A DNA stretch of 64,000 bases from Paenibacillus oleatilyticus (GTDB taxonomy: Bacteria; Bacillota; Bacilli; Paenibacillales; NBRC-103111): NCBI RefSeq assembly GCF_018998565.1, contig NZ_JAHNZO010000030.1, forward strand, positions 1 through 64,000. Reading direction: 5' to 3'. Positions 9,638-18,295 of the stretch are shown one piece after another. The notes beneath the pieces were generated by a model. It worked only from the letters and a program-made list of their open reading frames with translations. It did not search any database and was not told the DNA's origin. A program made the translations under genes and the position numbers. Position 1 is the first letter of the stretch. The number at the start of each line of letters is the position of its first letter.

Positions 9638-10843
9638 TTGCTAGAAGGGAATAACAGACTGCACGTCATTGACGGGCTGCGGGGGTTCAGCTTGCTTGGT
9701 ATTTTACTGGCCAATATGCTTATCTTCCAATACGGCATCTGGGGGAAGGACGAACTGCAGTTTTTCGCGTTGTCCCCGGCGGATACCGTCGTGCATAAGC
9801 TCGTCAAAATTTTCGTCGAGGGCAGCTTCATGCCGATCTTTACGTTTCTGTTCGGGTTCGGCATGATCAAGATGAAGGAGAGCATGGAAGCGAAGGAACT
9901 GAAAGCCGGAAGGCATCTGGTCCGCCGGTTTCTGATGCTGCTCGGCTTCGGCATCCTGCATTCCACCTTTTTGTGGGAAGGCGACATTTTGGCTTTTTAT
10001 GGAATGATGGGCTTTTTTCTGCTGATCTTTATGAACCGGAAAGCGAAGACGCTGCTGATCTGGGGAACGATTCTGCTGTCCCTGTTCGGTCTTCTTGGGC
10101 TTGCGCCCGAGGCTCCCGACGACCCGGCCGCGAAGCAGGACAAGGCGCGCATGGAGCAGTACGTGAAGGACACGAACCATATCTACGGAACCGGCACGTA
10201 TGAGCAAATCAAGCATCACCGGCAGACGTCGGACCCGTTCGGGATGAACGGCTTCATGATCTTTTTCATGCTGTTGCTCGCCCCGTTGTTGACCGGGCCG
10301 ATGTTTCTGTTCGGGATGTACGCCGCGAAGAAGCGGTGGTTCGCAGACCCGGCCGGCGAGCGGAGCGCTTATTTGAGGGGGATGCTGATCTTCCTGCCGG
10401 CGGGACTGCTGCTGAAATCGCTGAAGCCCCTGTTTCCTCAGTTCGGCTGGGCGGGAATTGGCGAGATGCTTGGCGGCAGCATCTTGGCGCTTGGCTACAT
10501 TTTCGGCTTTGCCCTGCTCTGCTCGGCTGCGAAGAAGTCGCCTTGGCTGCGGCGGTTCGAAGCGGTCGGCAAGCTCTCGATGACGAACTATTTGATGCAG
10601 TCGGCGATCTGCACGTCGATTTTTTACGGATACGGTCTCGGCCTGTTCGGCAAGCTCGGCGTCGCAGTCGGCTGCGGACTGGCGGTCGCCATTTATTTGA
10701 TGCAGCTCTTCGCCAGCGCCTGGTACGTGAAACGGTTTTCCTTCGGACCGATGGAGCGGCTGCTGCGCATGTGGACGTATTTCTCCTTCGCCGGGAAGCC
10801 GAAGCCGCGCATACAGCAGCCGACCGTATCTTCCCAGATCTGA
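9638..10843 (+). CDS. DUF418 / YeiB-like integral membrane protein
   Basis: A 401-residue multi-pass membrane protein. The opening RLHVIDGLRGFSLLGILLANM is the standard DUF418 signature, and the C-terminal half carries the GKLSMTNYLMQS motif of this family. The biochemical role of the family is not established; distant links to acyltransferase-3 proteins have been suggested. Start TTG (9638) is preferred over the GTG at 9629 because GAGGTGAT (9626-9633) would then sit at normal spacing. It is divergent from the two-component genes and shares their intergenic repeats, so it is a likely target of the regulator. Confidence 0.85.
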   Translation: MLEGNNRLHVIDGLRGFSLLGILLANMLIFQYGIWGKDELQFFALSPADTVVHKLVKIFVEGSFMPIFTFLFGFGMIKMKESMEAKELKAGRHLVRRFLMLLGFGILHSTFLWEGDILAFYGMMGFFLLIFMNRKAKTLLIWGTILLSLFGLLGLAPEAPDDPAAKQDKARMEQYVKDTNHIYGTGTYEQIKHHRQTSDPFGMNGFMIFFMLLLAPLLTGPMFLFGMYAAKKRWFADPAGERSAYLRGMLIFLPAGLLLKSLKPLFPQFGWAGIGEMLGGSILALGYIFGFALLCSAAKKSPWLRRFEAVGKLSMTNYLMQSAICTSIFYGYGLGLFGKLGVAVGCGLAVAIYLMQLFASAWYVKRFSFGPMERLLRMWTYFSFAGKPKPRIQQPTVSSQI

Positions 10844-10850
10844 ACATGAG

Positions 10851-10894
10851 AAAAGATGGGTTCCCCCTCCGCATTGGGGCAAGCCCATCTTTTT
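10851..10894 (+). terminator. Terminator after the DUF418 gene
   Basis: AAAAGATGGG at 10851-10860 pairs with CCCATCTTTTT (10884-10894), with an inner CCCC/GGGG hairpin and a T run. Confidence 0.8.
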
Positions 10895-11084
10895 ACTTTC
10901 TGGCCACACCGCAGGCGTCTCTTCCACGTTAACCCATGTTACAAGCATCCTCTGGACAAACTAAAAAAAAGGCTTGCTCCGTCCGCCCTCCATCTTCCAG
11001 CTCGGCCTGACATCCCGCTCCGGGTTCATTGGCACCGTTCTTGCTTGAATCCGGTTGAACAACTATGCGAAAGAAGGGATTCTC

Positions 11085-11588
11085 ATGATTTATGTGCTGA
11101 TGGCCGTCGTTCAGATTGCTTATGTCGCACTCAACTCTTTCCGCGTCGTCCTGATGATTAAAGGAAAAAAATATCTGGCTTCCGCCATCAGCACGCTCGA
11201 AATTTTCATCTATATTTCCGGGTTGTCGCTGGTGCTGAATTACACGGAGTCTTCGCTCGGGCTGATCGTGTACAGCGTCAGCTTCGGCGCGGGCATTCTG
11301 CTCGGGATGTATATCGAGCAAAAAATCGCGCTCGGCTACATCGCGCTGCAGGTCGTGTCGGAATATGGCCGCGATTTGGCGCCGCCGCTGCGGGCCAAGG
11401 GCTACGGCGTCACCGTCTGGGCGGGCGAAGGCGCGCAGGGCATGCGCAGCCTGTATCTGATCGTCGCCAAGCGTAAAGAATACGGCGCGCTGCGGCGGAC
11501 GATCCTTGAGCTTGATCCGAAGGCGTTCCTGTTTTCCTATGAGCCGATGCAATTTTCAGGCGGGTATTGGGCCAAAAAACTCGAATAA
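11085..11588 (+). CDS. UPF0316 family membrane protein (YebE-like; DUF5698 plus DUF2179)
   Basis: A 167-residue protein with three membrane helices in the first 85 residues and a soluble C-terminal DUF2179 domain (RKEYGALRRTILELDPKAFLFSYEP). B. subtilis YebE has the same layout. The function is unknown; DUF2179 domains are small ligand-binding-like modules also found in YitT-type transporters. The ATG at 11085 follows AGAAGGGATTCTC. It stands alone between the DUF418 gene and rpoN. Confidence 0.8.
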   Translation: MIYVLMAVVQIAYVALNSFRVVLMIKGKKYLASAISTLEIFIYISGLSLVLNYTESSLGLIVYSVSFGAGILLGMYIEQKIALGYIALQVVSEYGRDLAPPLRAKGYGVTVWAGEGAQGMRSLYLIVAKRKEYGALRRTILELDPKAFLFSYEPMQFSGGYWAKKLE

Positions 11589-11681
11589 AGCGGATAGGGA
11601 AAAAATTACGCTAAAACTTTCACCCGCAGGTGCTGTATAATAGATCACACATACGAATTATTTACGAAGCGGGTGATCCGA

Positions 11682-12983
11682 ATGTCATTGCGTCCCTCTC
11701 TAACCCAAGTGCAGACGTTGAAGGTTCATTTGACACCGCAGCTTAGACAATCCATTCAACTGTTGCAGCTGTCTGCCACGGAATTATCGGAATATTTGCA
11801 GGAGCAAGCGGTGGAAAATCCGGTCCTCGACATCGAGTGGCTCCCCCCGTCGCGAAACCGGTCCTCCGGGTCCGATGCGGCGCGGCAGGACCATGCGCTG
11901 AACAACATCGGCGGGCAGGCTCCGACACTGGAGCAAATGCTGCTCGGCGAGCTTCGCCTGATCGGGCTGCCCGAGCCGACACACCGGATCGCATGTTATT
12001 TGGCAGGCAATTTGAACGAAAACGGTTATGTCACGATCTCGCCGGAAGAAGCGGGCGAAGTATTCGGCGTCTCCGCCGACGAGGTTTTGGAAGCGCTTTA
12101 CAGGCTGCAAGAGGCCGCCCCGGCAGGCATCGGCGCGCGAAATTTGCAGGAGTGTCTGCTGCTGCAAATTCGCAGAGACCCCGGCGCGCATCCTTGGGCG
12201 GAGCCGCTCGTCAGCCGTCATCTGGCCGATCTCGGCGCCGGACGGCACAAGACCATTGCGGATAAGCTCGGCATTCCGCTGGACGACGTCATGCAAGCGC
12301 TCGCTTATATCCGCAGCCTGCATCCCCGTCCGGGCCTGCTGTACGGCAGCACGCACGCCGCCTATGTCGAACCGGACGCTTACATCGAATGCGTGCGGGG
12401 GCAGCTTGTGATCCGGATGAGCGAGGCCCATTTGCCGCGTCTCTCGCTGAACATGTCCTATCGGCAGATGCTTGCCGACAGCATATGTAAAGATACAAAA
12501 AGCTACTTGCGCCAGCACGAACAGGCCGCGCAGTGGCTGATCCGCAGCGTGGAGCAGCGGAAACGGACGCTCTGCCGCGTCATTGAGTGCATCGTCTCGG
12601 AGCAGGCGGCGTTCTTCACGGAAGGTATCGATCGGCTGAAGCCGATGAATCTGAAGGCGGTAGCGGAAAAGCTGGAGCTTCACGAATCAACGGTGAGCCG
12701 CGCCGTGCAGCACAAGGTCGTGCAGACGCCTCAGGGATTTTTCGAGCTGAGCTATTTTTTCTCAGCGGGGCTGCAGACGGAGGAAGGCGACGCGGCATCG
12801 GCCGCAAGCGTTAAGGCGAAGATCAAGCTGCTGATCGAGCAGGAGGATAAACGGAGCCCCTTGTCCGACCAGAAGATTACTGATCTGCTCGTGCAGGAAG
12901 GGATTCGGATTTCGCGGCGGACGGTGATGAAATACCGGGAGGAGATGCACCTCTTGTCCTCCCGGCTGCGGACGCAGGCGTGA
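11682..12983 (+). CDS. rpoN: RNA polymerase sigma-54 factor
   Basis: A 433-residue sigma-54 (SigL) protein. Region I is glutamine- and leucine-rich (LTPQLRQSIQLLQLSATELSEYLQEQAVENPVL) and interacts with activators. The core-binding domain follows, and the C-terminal part has a helix-turn-helix (LHESTVSRAVQHKVVQTPQG) and the RpoN box, here SRRTVMKYREEM, that recognises the -24 element. The ATG has GGGTGAT upstream. A TATAAT (11636-11641) lies in front, with no good -35. The convergent neighbour is a sigma-54 activator and the next operon has a textbook -24/-12 promoter, so sigma factor, activator and target are adjacent. Confidence 0.95.
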   Translation: MSLRPSLTQVQTLKVHLTPQLRQSIQLLQLSATELSEYLQEQAVENPVLDIEWLPPSRNRSSGSDAARQDHALNNIGGQAPTLEQMLLGELRLIGLPEPTHRIACYLAGNLNENGYVTISPEEAGEVFGVSADEVLEALYRLQEAAPAGIGARNLQECLLLQIRRDPGAHPWAEPLVSRHLADLGAGRHKTIADKLGIPLDDVMQALAYIRSLHPRPGLLYGSTHAAYVEPDAYIECVRGQLVIRMSEAHLPRLSLNMSYRQMLADSICKDTKSYLRQHEQAAQWLIRSVEQRKRTLCRVIECIVSEQAAFFTEGIDRLKPMNLKAVAEKLELHESTVSRAVQHKVVQTPQGFFELSYFFSAGLQTEEGDAASAASVKAKIKLLIEQEDKRSPLSDQKITDLLVQEGIRISRRTVMKYREEMHLLSSRLRTQA

Positions 12984-12994
12984 CCGGATCGCAA

Positions 12995-14377
12995 TTAGTA
13001 CGGCGGCTCGCCTGAGGAGCCGCCGTACTTGCGGATCAGGCGGGCAGCCTTCGTTTGGCTGATCTGCAAATGCTCGGCCACTCTGCGCGTGCTGCCCAGC
13101 TTCTGGTACGCGGCCGTGACGAGCTGCTTTTCGACCTCCGCCAGCGCATCGTCCAGCGCCGCTGGCAGCGAAGCGGACGGCGTTCTGGCCTTCGTATGCT
13201 GGAGCATGTGCTCCGGCAGGTCCGACGCTTCAATGACGGAATCGGTCGTGACGACCAGCTTCTCGATCAAATTTTCCAGCTGCCTTAGGTTGCCCGGCCA
13301 GGAGTATGCGGAGAAAATGTCCAGCGTCGCTTGCGAAATCAGTTGGTTGACGCCGTACTGCTTGTTGAATTTATGCAGAAAATAATACGTCAGCGGAATA
13401 ATGTCCTTCGTGCGTTCGCGCAGCGGCGGAATTTTGATATCGATCACGTTGAGCCGATAGTACAGATCTTCCCGGAACTGCCGGTTTTGCACCATATCGT
13501 ACAGGTTGCGGTTGGTGGCCGCAATGATGCGGATGTCCACCTTTTTCGTCTCACGGCCGCCGACCGGAATGAACTCATGGTCCTGGATCACCTGCAGCAG
13601 CTTCGCTTGGATTTTCGGCGAGATTTCCCCGACCTCGTCAAGAAACAGCGTGCCGTTGTCCGCTGATTCGATCAGGCCGACCTTGCCTGTTTTACTCGCG
13701 CCGGTGAACGCGCCCTGCGCATAGCCGAACAGCTCCGATTCGAGCAGCTCCTCCGGAATCGCCGCGCAGTTGATCGTGAGCAGCGGACCTTTTTTGCGGC
13801 GGCTCATTTTATGAATATATTTTGCAAGGACGCTCTTGCCCGTACCGGATTCACCTTGAATCAGCACGGTCGAATCGACGCTTGCGATCTTTTTGCAAAA
13901 TTTGATGACGCTCTCCATCTTCTCGCTGTTCGTTATTAAGTTCGCTTCGGGCGCGTCCGGATCGGCGGGCTGTCCCGTCTGAGCGTCCTTGATCTCCAGG
14001 CTCTTGTAATTTTGCAGCTCCTTGGAATTGATGACGACCAGCTCGATGTCGCCCGCCTGGTTCAGAATCGGCACTGCCGTCGTGATCAGTTCGCCGCCGA
14101 GGTACGTCGTTTGCTTCATCGTGACCGTCTTCTTCCGCTCGAATACGGGAGGAATAATGGAAGGCGTCCAATACCCTTCCTCGAACAGCTCCATCGTATT
14201 GCGGCCGATCACCTCGGCCGGCTTGAGTCCGTAATGCCGCTCGCAGGCATGATTGACATAGACGATGCGCTGACTGCCGTCGACGACGAAGATTTCATCC
14301 GAAGAGTTGTCCAATATTTTTTGCAGCGTGTCATGGCTGATCTGAATCGGTTCGATGGGCTGCGTCGGGTTTGACAT
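12995..14377 (-). CDS. Sigma-54-dependent activator with PAS sensor (bacterial enhancer-binding protein)
   Basis: A 460-residue protein. An N-terminal PAS domain covers about 14-120. The AAA+ domain has Walker A GESGTGKS (175-182), the sigma-54-contacting GAFTGA loop (222-227), Walker B TLFLDE (243-248) and the arginine-finger segment FREDLYYRLN. A Fis-type helix-turn-helix ends the protein (STRRVAEHLQISQTKAARLIRKYG). The family uses ATP to open sigma-54 promoter complexes from enhancer sites. GGAGGAG precedes the ATG. Two tandem palindromes 27 bases beyond its start probably serve both as enhancers for the divergent operon and for autoregulation. The PAS ligand may be the operon's substrate or an intermediate; this is inference. 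Confidence 0.93.
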   Translation of the reverse strand: MSNPTQPIEPIQISHDTLQKILDNSSDEIFVVDGSQRIVYVNHACERHYGLKPAEVIGRNTMELFEEGYWTPSIIPPVFERKKTVTMKQTTYLGGELITTAVPILNQAGDIELVVINSKELQNYKSLEIKDAQTGQPADPDAPEANLITNSEKMESVIKFCKKIASVDSTVLIQGESGTGKSVLAKYIHKMSRRKKGPLLTINCAAIPEELLESELFGYAQGAFTGASKTGKVGLIESADNGTLFLDEVGEISPKIQAKLLQVIQDHEFIPVGGRETKKVDIRIIAATNRNLYDMVQNRQFREDLYYRLNVIDIKIPPLRERTKDIIPLTYYFLHKFNKQYGVNQLISQATLDIFSAYSWPGNLRQLENLIEKLVVTTDSVIEASDLPEHMLQHTKARTPSASLPAALDDALAEVEKQLVTAAYQKLGSTRRVAEHLQISQTKAARLIRKYGGSSGEPPY

Positions 14378-14403
14378 TCGGCGTTCTCCTCCATTCGATA
14401 GTA

Positions 14404-14443
14404 TTGAGTCAGAAACAACTCAGTTGAGTCAAAAACGACTCAA
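14404..14443. promoter_or_regulatory. Tandem palindromic enhancer sites (UAS) for the sigma-54 activator
   Basis: Two 20-bp palindromes abut exactly: TTGAGTC-N6-AACTCAG at 14404-14423 and TTGAGTC-N6-GACTCAA at 14424-14443; the second is perfect. They lie about 60-100 bases upstream of the -24 element, the usual distance for enhancers that act by looping. The regular 20-base phasing suggests cooperative binding of activator dimers. Confidence 0.8.
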
Positions 14444-14504
14444 TATTGCAGCAGCTTAACACATGGGACAGCATGAATCCCTCTGTTTCCCGGGCTTTTT
14501 GCGG

Positions 14505-14521
14505 TTGGCACGGAACTTGCT
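14505..14521 (+). promoter_or_regulatory. Sigma-54 (-24/-12) promoter of the Rieske operon
   Basis: TTGGCAC at 14505-14511, five bases, then TTGCT at 14517-14521 match the consensus exactly, with the essential GG (14507-14508) and GC (14519-14520) ten bases apart. No competing sigma-A promoter was seen. The expected start of transcription is near 14532, giving a leader of about 170 bases. Confidence 0.92.
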
Positions 14522-14705
14522 ATAACTATAAACGAAAGCGAAACGCCGGCAGAGGCTTGGACGGAAGCCCGGCGATCGCTGGAGGCGGGTACGGGTATAT
14601 TATATCACCGCCGTTTTGAAAGCGCTATCTTGTAAGCGTATGCAAGTTCCGCCAAGGCCGGATGCCATGGCACAAAATCACGGACATTCGAAAGGGGTAT
14701 CTGAC

Positions 14706-15773
14706 ATGACACTGCAGAAATCGACGGTTTCCCACACAGGCGCTTTGCCTACGCTGCCTTACTACTTATATACGGACCCTCGCATTTTGGAGTTGGAGAA
14801 AGAAAAAATATTTTCGAAGGCATGGAATTACGTCGGACATACGAGTCAGGTGGCAAAGCCCGGAGATTACTTCACCTGTGAGGCCGCGGGCGAGCCGATT
14901 ATCGTCGTCCGCGACCAGGACGGCACGCTGCGCGCCTTCTATAACGTCTGTCCGCACCGGGCCACGAAGCTGGAGAAGGAAGCGGCCGGTCATAAAAAGA
15001 TTTTGCAGTGCTCGTACCACGGCTGGACGTTCCAATTGAACGGTCAGCTTCATAAGGCCCCGAATTTCAAAGAGTCGGACAATTTCTGCAGCGGGGCCCA
15101 CTGCTTGAAGTCCGTGCGGGTGGAGACGCATGCTTCGCTCATCTTCGTCAATCTGGACGAGAACGCAGCGCCGCTGGCCGAAACCTACGCCGACTTTTTC
15201 GAAGACATCGGGCAGTTCGGATTTCTCGGCAAGCTGAAGAAGCACGAGGTAAAGCAGCGGATCATCAAATGCAACTGGAAGGCGTTCATCGATAATTTTC
15301 TGGAGTGCGACCACTGTCCGATTGCCCATCCCGGCTTCGTGGCGACGCTGGACATGAGCAAATACAACATCATCAACGGTCCGTACTGCAACATTCAAGG
15401 CTCGTCTGTCAAGCAAAGCCGCAGCGATTACGACGACGCCGAAGTGAAGGAAGGCCGCTTCTACTGGATATGGCCGAACGTGATGTATACGGTCTATCCG
15501 GGGCCGGGCAACCTGTCTGCGATCCAGATGTTCCCGGTCGACCACGAGACGACGCTCGGCGTCTACACCGTATTTCTTGAAGGCGACGAGCCGACGGAGA
15601 AGCAAAAGGAGCTGCTCGCCTTCACCGATCAAGTGCGCAAGGAAGACGTGGAGATTGTCGAGCTGGAGCAGATCGGCTTCAAGTCCCGCGCGTTCAGTCA
15701 AGGCATCTGCTCCCCGACGGAGCATGGCGTGCATCATTTTGCGCAGCTGGTGCGGGAAGCCTTGGACCTGTAA
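14706..15773 (+). CDS. Rieske non-heme iron oxygenase of the quaternary-amine group (CntA/GbcA-like)
   Basis: A 355-residue oxygenase alpha subunit. The Rieske 2Fe-2S ligands are C82-x-H84 and C102-x2-H105. The mononuclear iron site is E200-C-D-H203-C-P-I-A-H208, with D314 the likely third ligand. A glutamate at the bridging position, in place of aspartate, characterises carnitine, glycine-betaine, choline and related oxygenases. These enzymes oxidise a carbon next to quaternary nitrogen and release an amine or formaldehyde. The downstream genes favour L-carnitine cleavage to trimethylamine and malic semialdehyde. No ferredoxin reductase (CntB/GbcB) is encoded in the operon. The ATG follows GAAAGGGG. 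Confidence 0.88.
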   Translation: MTLQKSTVSHTGALPTLPYYLYTDPRILELEKEKIFSKAWNYVGHTSQVAKPGDYFTCEAAGEPIIVVRDQDGTLRAFYNVCPHRATKLEKEAAGHKKILQCSYHGWTFQLNGQLHKAPNFKESDNFCSGAHCLKSVRVETHASLIFVNLDENAAPLAETYADFFEDIGQFGFLGKLKKHEVKQRIIKCNWKAFIDNFLECDHCPIAHPGFVATLDMSKYNIINGPYCNIQGSSVKQSRSDYDDAEVKEGRFYWIWPNVMYTVYPGPGNLSAIQMFPVDHETTLGVYTVFLEGDEPTEKQKELLAFTDQVRKEDVEIVELEQIGFKSRAFSQGICSPTEHGVHHFAQLVREALDL

Positions 15774-15791
15774 GAGGAGCGTTCGCCAAAA

Positions 15792-15877
15792 GAAGCCTAT
15801 GCTTACGAAGTAGTTTTGCTTCGCAAAACGAAGCTTATGCTTACGACGCAGTTTTGCGAATCTTCGATCCGCAAAAC
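15792..15877 (+). repeat. Two-copy hairpin repeat inside the operon
   Basis: A 28-base unit ending GTTTTGC occurs at 15792-15819 and 15830-15857 (period 38, three mismatches). Each is followed by GCAAAAC, forming GTTTTGC/GCAAAAC hairpins. It lies between the oxygenase and the ATPase gene. There is no T run after it, so it may act as an mRNA processing or stability element, or be a dispersed REP-like sequence. Confidence 0.65.
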
Positions 15878-15899
15878 TTTGAGGAGGGAGAGACATCGA

Positions 15900-16700
15900 A
15901 TGATTGCTTTCAAAAACGTGTCCAAAACGTACAACGGCCACCAGATCATCAAGCAGCTGGACCTTAAAATACACGGCGGCGAATTGTTCGTCATGATCGG
16001 TCCAAGCGGCTGCGGCAAGACGACGACCATGAAGATGATTAACCGGCTCATCGAGCCGTCCTCCGGTACGATCGAAATTAACGGCCAGGACATCTCCAAG
16101 CAGGACCCGGTCGAGCTCCGGCGCGGCATCGGCTACGTCATCCAGCAGATCGGCCTGTTCCCGCACATGACGATCGGACAAAACGTGGCGCTCGTCCCGA
16201 AGCTGAAAAAGATGGACCCCGCCGCCTACGAGAAGAAGGTCGACGAGCTGCTCGACATGGTCGGGCTCGACCCGAAGGTGTACAAGAACCGCTACCCCGC
16301 TCAGCTCAGCGGCGGGCAGCAGCAGCGGGTCGGCGTCATCCGGGCCTTGGCGGCCGATCCGCCGATCATCCTGATGGACGAGCCATTCAGCGCGCTCGAT
16401 CCGATCAGCCGCGAGCAGCTGCAGGACGAATTCGTCCGGCTGCAGAAAGCGATCCACAAGACGATCGTCTTCGTCACTCACGATATGGACGAGGCGCTGA
16501 AGATCGCGGACCGCATCTGTCTGATGCAGGGCGGCGTCGTCGTGCAGCTCGGGGAGCCTGCGGACATTTTGCACCGTCCTGCCAGCGATTTTGTAACCGA
16601 TTTCATCGGTCCGAAGCGGTTAAAAACGCCGATTCAAAGCACCAGTCTTCCACCGCATACAAGCCACGACGTCATCCAGTTTCAGCCGGGCATTTCCTGA
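15900..16700 (+). CDS. Quaternary-amine ABC transporter ATP-binding protein (OpuC-like)
   Basis: A 266-residue ATPase. Walker A is GPSGCGKT (34-41), the signature LSGGQ (136-140) and Walker B ILMDE (157-161); TTTMKMINRLIEP is typical of the OpuA/OpuC/ProV group. Osmoregulated OpuCA proteins carry two C-terminal CBS domains; this one ends about 35 residues after the ATPase fold and lacks them, which suggests nutrient uptake rather than osmotic gating. The ATG at 15900 follows GAGGAGGGAGAG. It is the first transport gene of the operon. Confidence 0.92.
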   Translation: MIAFKNVSKTYNGHQIIKQLDLKIHGGELFVMIGPSGCGKTTTMKMINRLIEPSSGTIEINGQDISKQDPVELRRGIGYVIQQIGLFPHMTIGQNVALVPKLKKMDPAAYEKKVDELLDMVGLDPKVYKNRYPAQLSGGQQQRVGVIRALAADPPIILMDEPFSALDPISREQLQDEFVRLQKAIHKTIVFVTHDMDEALKIADRICLMQGGVVVQLGEPADILHRPASDFVTDFIGPKRLKTPIQSTSLPPHTSHDVIQFQPGIS

Positions 16701-16722
16701 CAAAAAAAGGGGGACGGCAAGC

Positions 16723-17364
16723 ATGAACGAGTTTCTCGCCTTTGTCGCCGAGCGATACGCCGATATTTTGGCGGTCATCTGGCAGCACCTGTATATCTCC
16801 GCAATAGCGGTAGGCGCCGGCTTTCTCGTGGCCGTACCGCTCGGTATCCTGCTAACCCGCAAGGAGAAAGCAAGCCATTACGTCATCGGCGTCGTGAACG
16901 TCATTCAGACCATTCCGAGCCTTGCGCTGCTCGGCTTCATGATTCCGCTCATCGGCATCGGCACGTTTCCCGCCATTATGGCGCTGTTCCTGTATTCGAT
17001 CCTGCCGATGCTCCAGAACACGTATACGGGTATCCGGGAAGTCAATCCGGCTACCAAAGAAGCCGCAAGAGGCATGGGCATGACCGACCTGCAAATTTTG
17101 TTCCAAGTCGAGCTTCCGCTCGCCATCTCCGTCATTATGGGAGGATTTCGGACAGCTGCGATTTACACGATCAGCTGGGCGACGCTTGCTTCACTGATCG
17201 GCGGAGGCGGGATCGGGTATCTGGTGTTCACCGGGCTTACGAACTCCAATCAGGACATGCTCGTTGCCGGCGCTGTGTCGGCCGCCATTCTCGCCGTGCT
17301 TGCGGATTTTATCACCAAGCGTTTCCAACACCTGTGTACGCCCAAAGGGTTGCGCAAGCCTTAA
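16723..17364 (+). CDS. Quaternary-amine ABC transporter permease 1 (OpuCB-like)
   Basis: A 213-residue permease with five or six membrane helices. The coupling-loop (EAA) motif reads EAARGMGMTDLQILFQVELPLA. It is similar to the second permease at 18296, and the two probably form a heterodimer, as OpuCB and OpuCD do. GGGGGAC lies ahead of the ATG. It starts 22 bases after the ATPase gene. Confidence 0.92.
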   Translation: MNEFLAFVAERYADILAVIWQHLYISAIAVGAGFLVAVPLGILLTRKEKASHYVIGVVNVIQTIPSLALLGFMIPLIGIGTFPAIMALFLYSILPMLQNTYTGIREVNPATKEAARGMGMTDLQILFQVELPLAISVIMGGFRTAAIYTISWATLASLIGGGGIGYLVFTGLTNSNQDMLVAGAVSAAILAVLADFITKRFQHLCTPKGLRKP

Positions 17365-17386
17365 AACTCATATGGGGGGATTCATC

Positions 17387-18280
17387 ATGAAAAAGACGAT
17401 GGGGCTTTTGTTGGCGCTGACGTTAACGGCCGGGCTGTTTGCAGGCTGTTCTTCCAAAGAAACGATCAAAATCGGCTCGCAATCGACCTCCGAGCAGATG
17501 ATCATTGCGAATATGATCAAGCTGATGATGGAGGACCGGAAGCTGCAGGCGGAAATCGTGACGGGGCTCGGCTCCACGCCGGTGATCGTCAATGCGATGA
17601 AAAGCAACGAAATCCAGATTTCGGCCGTCCGCTACGTCGGCACGGACCTGACGGGCACGCTCGGCGTGAAGGAAATGCCTGCGGATAGCGCCGCAGCCCT
17701 CGCTATGGTGCAGAAAGGCATTCAGGAGAAATTCGATCAAACGTGGTTCCCCTCCTACGGTTTTGAGAACACGTACGTACTTACCGTGAGGCAGGATTTG
17801 GCCGATCAATGGAAGCTGAATAAAGTATCCGATGTCGCTTCCCATGCCAAAGAAATGCGTTTGGGCACCGACAACGCCTGGCTGGAGCGGACGCTTGACG
17901 GTTACCCGGCCTTCAAGAAGGCGTACGGCCTCGAATTCGGCAAAACGTCCCCGATGGAGATCGGACTCGTCTACAAAGCCGTCAGCAACAAAGACGTGGA
18001 CATCGTGCTCGCGTACTCGACCGATGCGCGGCTTAAGGAATACAATCTGAAAACGCTGGAGGACGACAAAAAGTTTTTCCCGCCGTACCAGGCATCCCCC
18101 GTCGTCCGCAACGATACGTTGAAGAAGCATCCTGAAATCAAGGAAATCATGGACAAGCTCGCGGGACAGATCGATACGAAAACGATGACCGAGCTCAACT
18201 ATCAGGCCGATGTAAAAAAGGTGGAGCCGGAGCAAGTCGCCAAGGATTTCCTGAAGCAAAAAGGATTACTGAAATCGTAA
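17387..18280 (+). CDS. Quaternary-amine-binding lipoprotein (OpuCC/ProX-like)
   Basis: A 297-residue extracellular solute-binding protein. The signal sequence MKKTMGLLLALTLTAGLFAGC has a lipobox at FAGC with lipidated Cys21. The mature part opens KIGSQSTSEQMIIANM and continues with the OpuAC fold; tyrosines and tryptophans such as WFPSYGFENTY may form the aromatic box that holds a trimethylammonium group. The order ATPase, permease, binding protein, permease is the opuC order. The ATG has GGGGGGA upstream. Carnitine, betaine and choline are all possible ligands; the catabolic neighbours favour carnitine. Confidence 0.9.
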   Translation: MKKTMGLLLALTLTAGLFAGCSSKETIKIGSQSTSEQMIIANMIKLMMEDRKLQAEIVTGLGSTPVIVNAMKSNEIQISAVRYVGTDLTGTLGVKEMPADSAAALAMVQKGIQEKFDQTWFPSYGFENTYVLTVRQDLADQWKLNKVSDVASHAKEMRLGTDNAWLERTLDGYPAFKKAYGLEFGKTSPMEIGLVYKAVSNKDVDIVLAYSTDARLKEYNLKTLEDDKKFFPPYQASPVVRNDTLKKHPEIKEIMDKLAGQIDTKTMTELNYQADVKKVEPEQVAKDFLKQKGLLKS

Positions 18281-18295
18281 GGAGCGTGAAGCCTC

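Noticed and set aside
12995-14377. Activator as a regulator of amino-acid catabolism such as rocR/bkdR
   Set aside because: Domain order is compatible, but no arginine or branched-chain genes are nearby, and the enhancer pair and promoter point to the adjacent Rieske operon.
14766-16574. Long open frame on the minus strand across the oxygenase and ATPase genes
   Set aside because: It is antisense to two clear genes, has no ribosome site or domain, and its composition (Arg, Leu, Asp rich) is typical of a GC-rich reverse frame.
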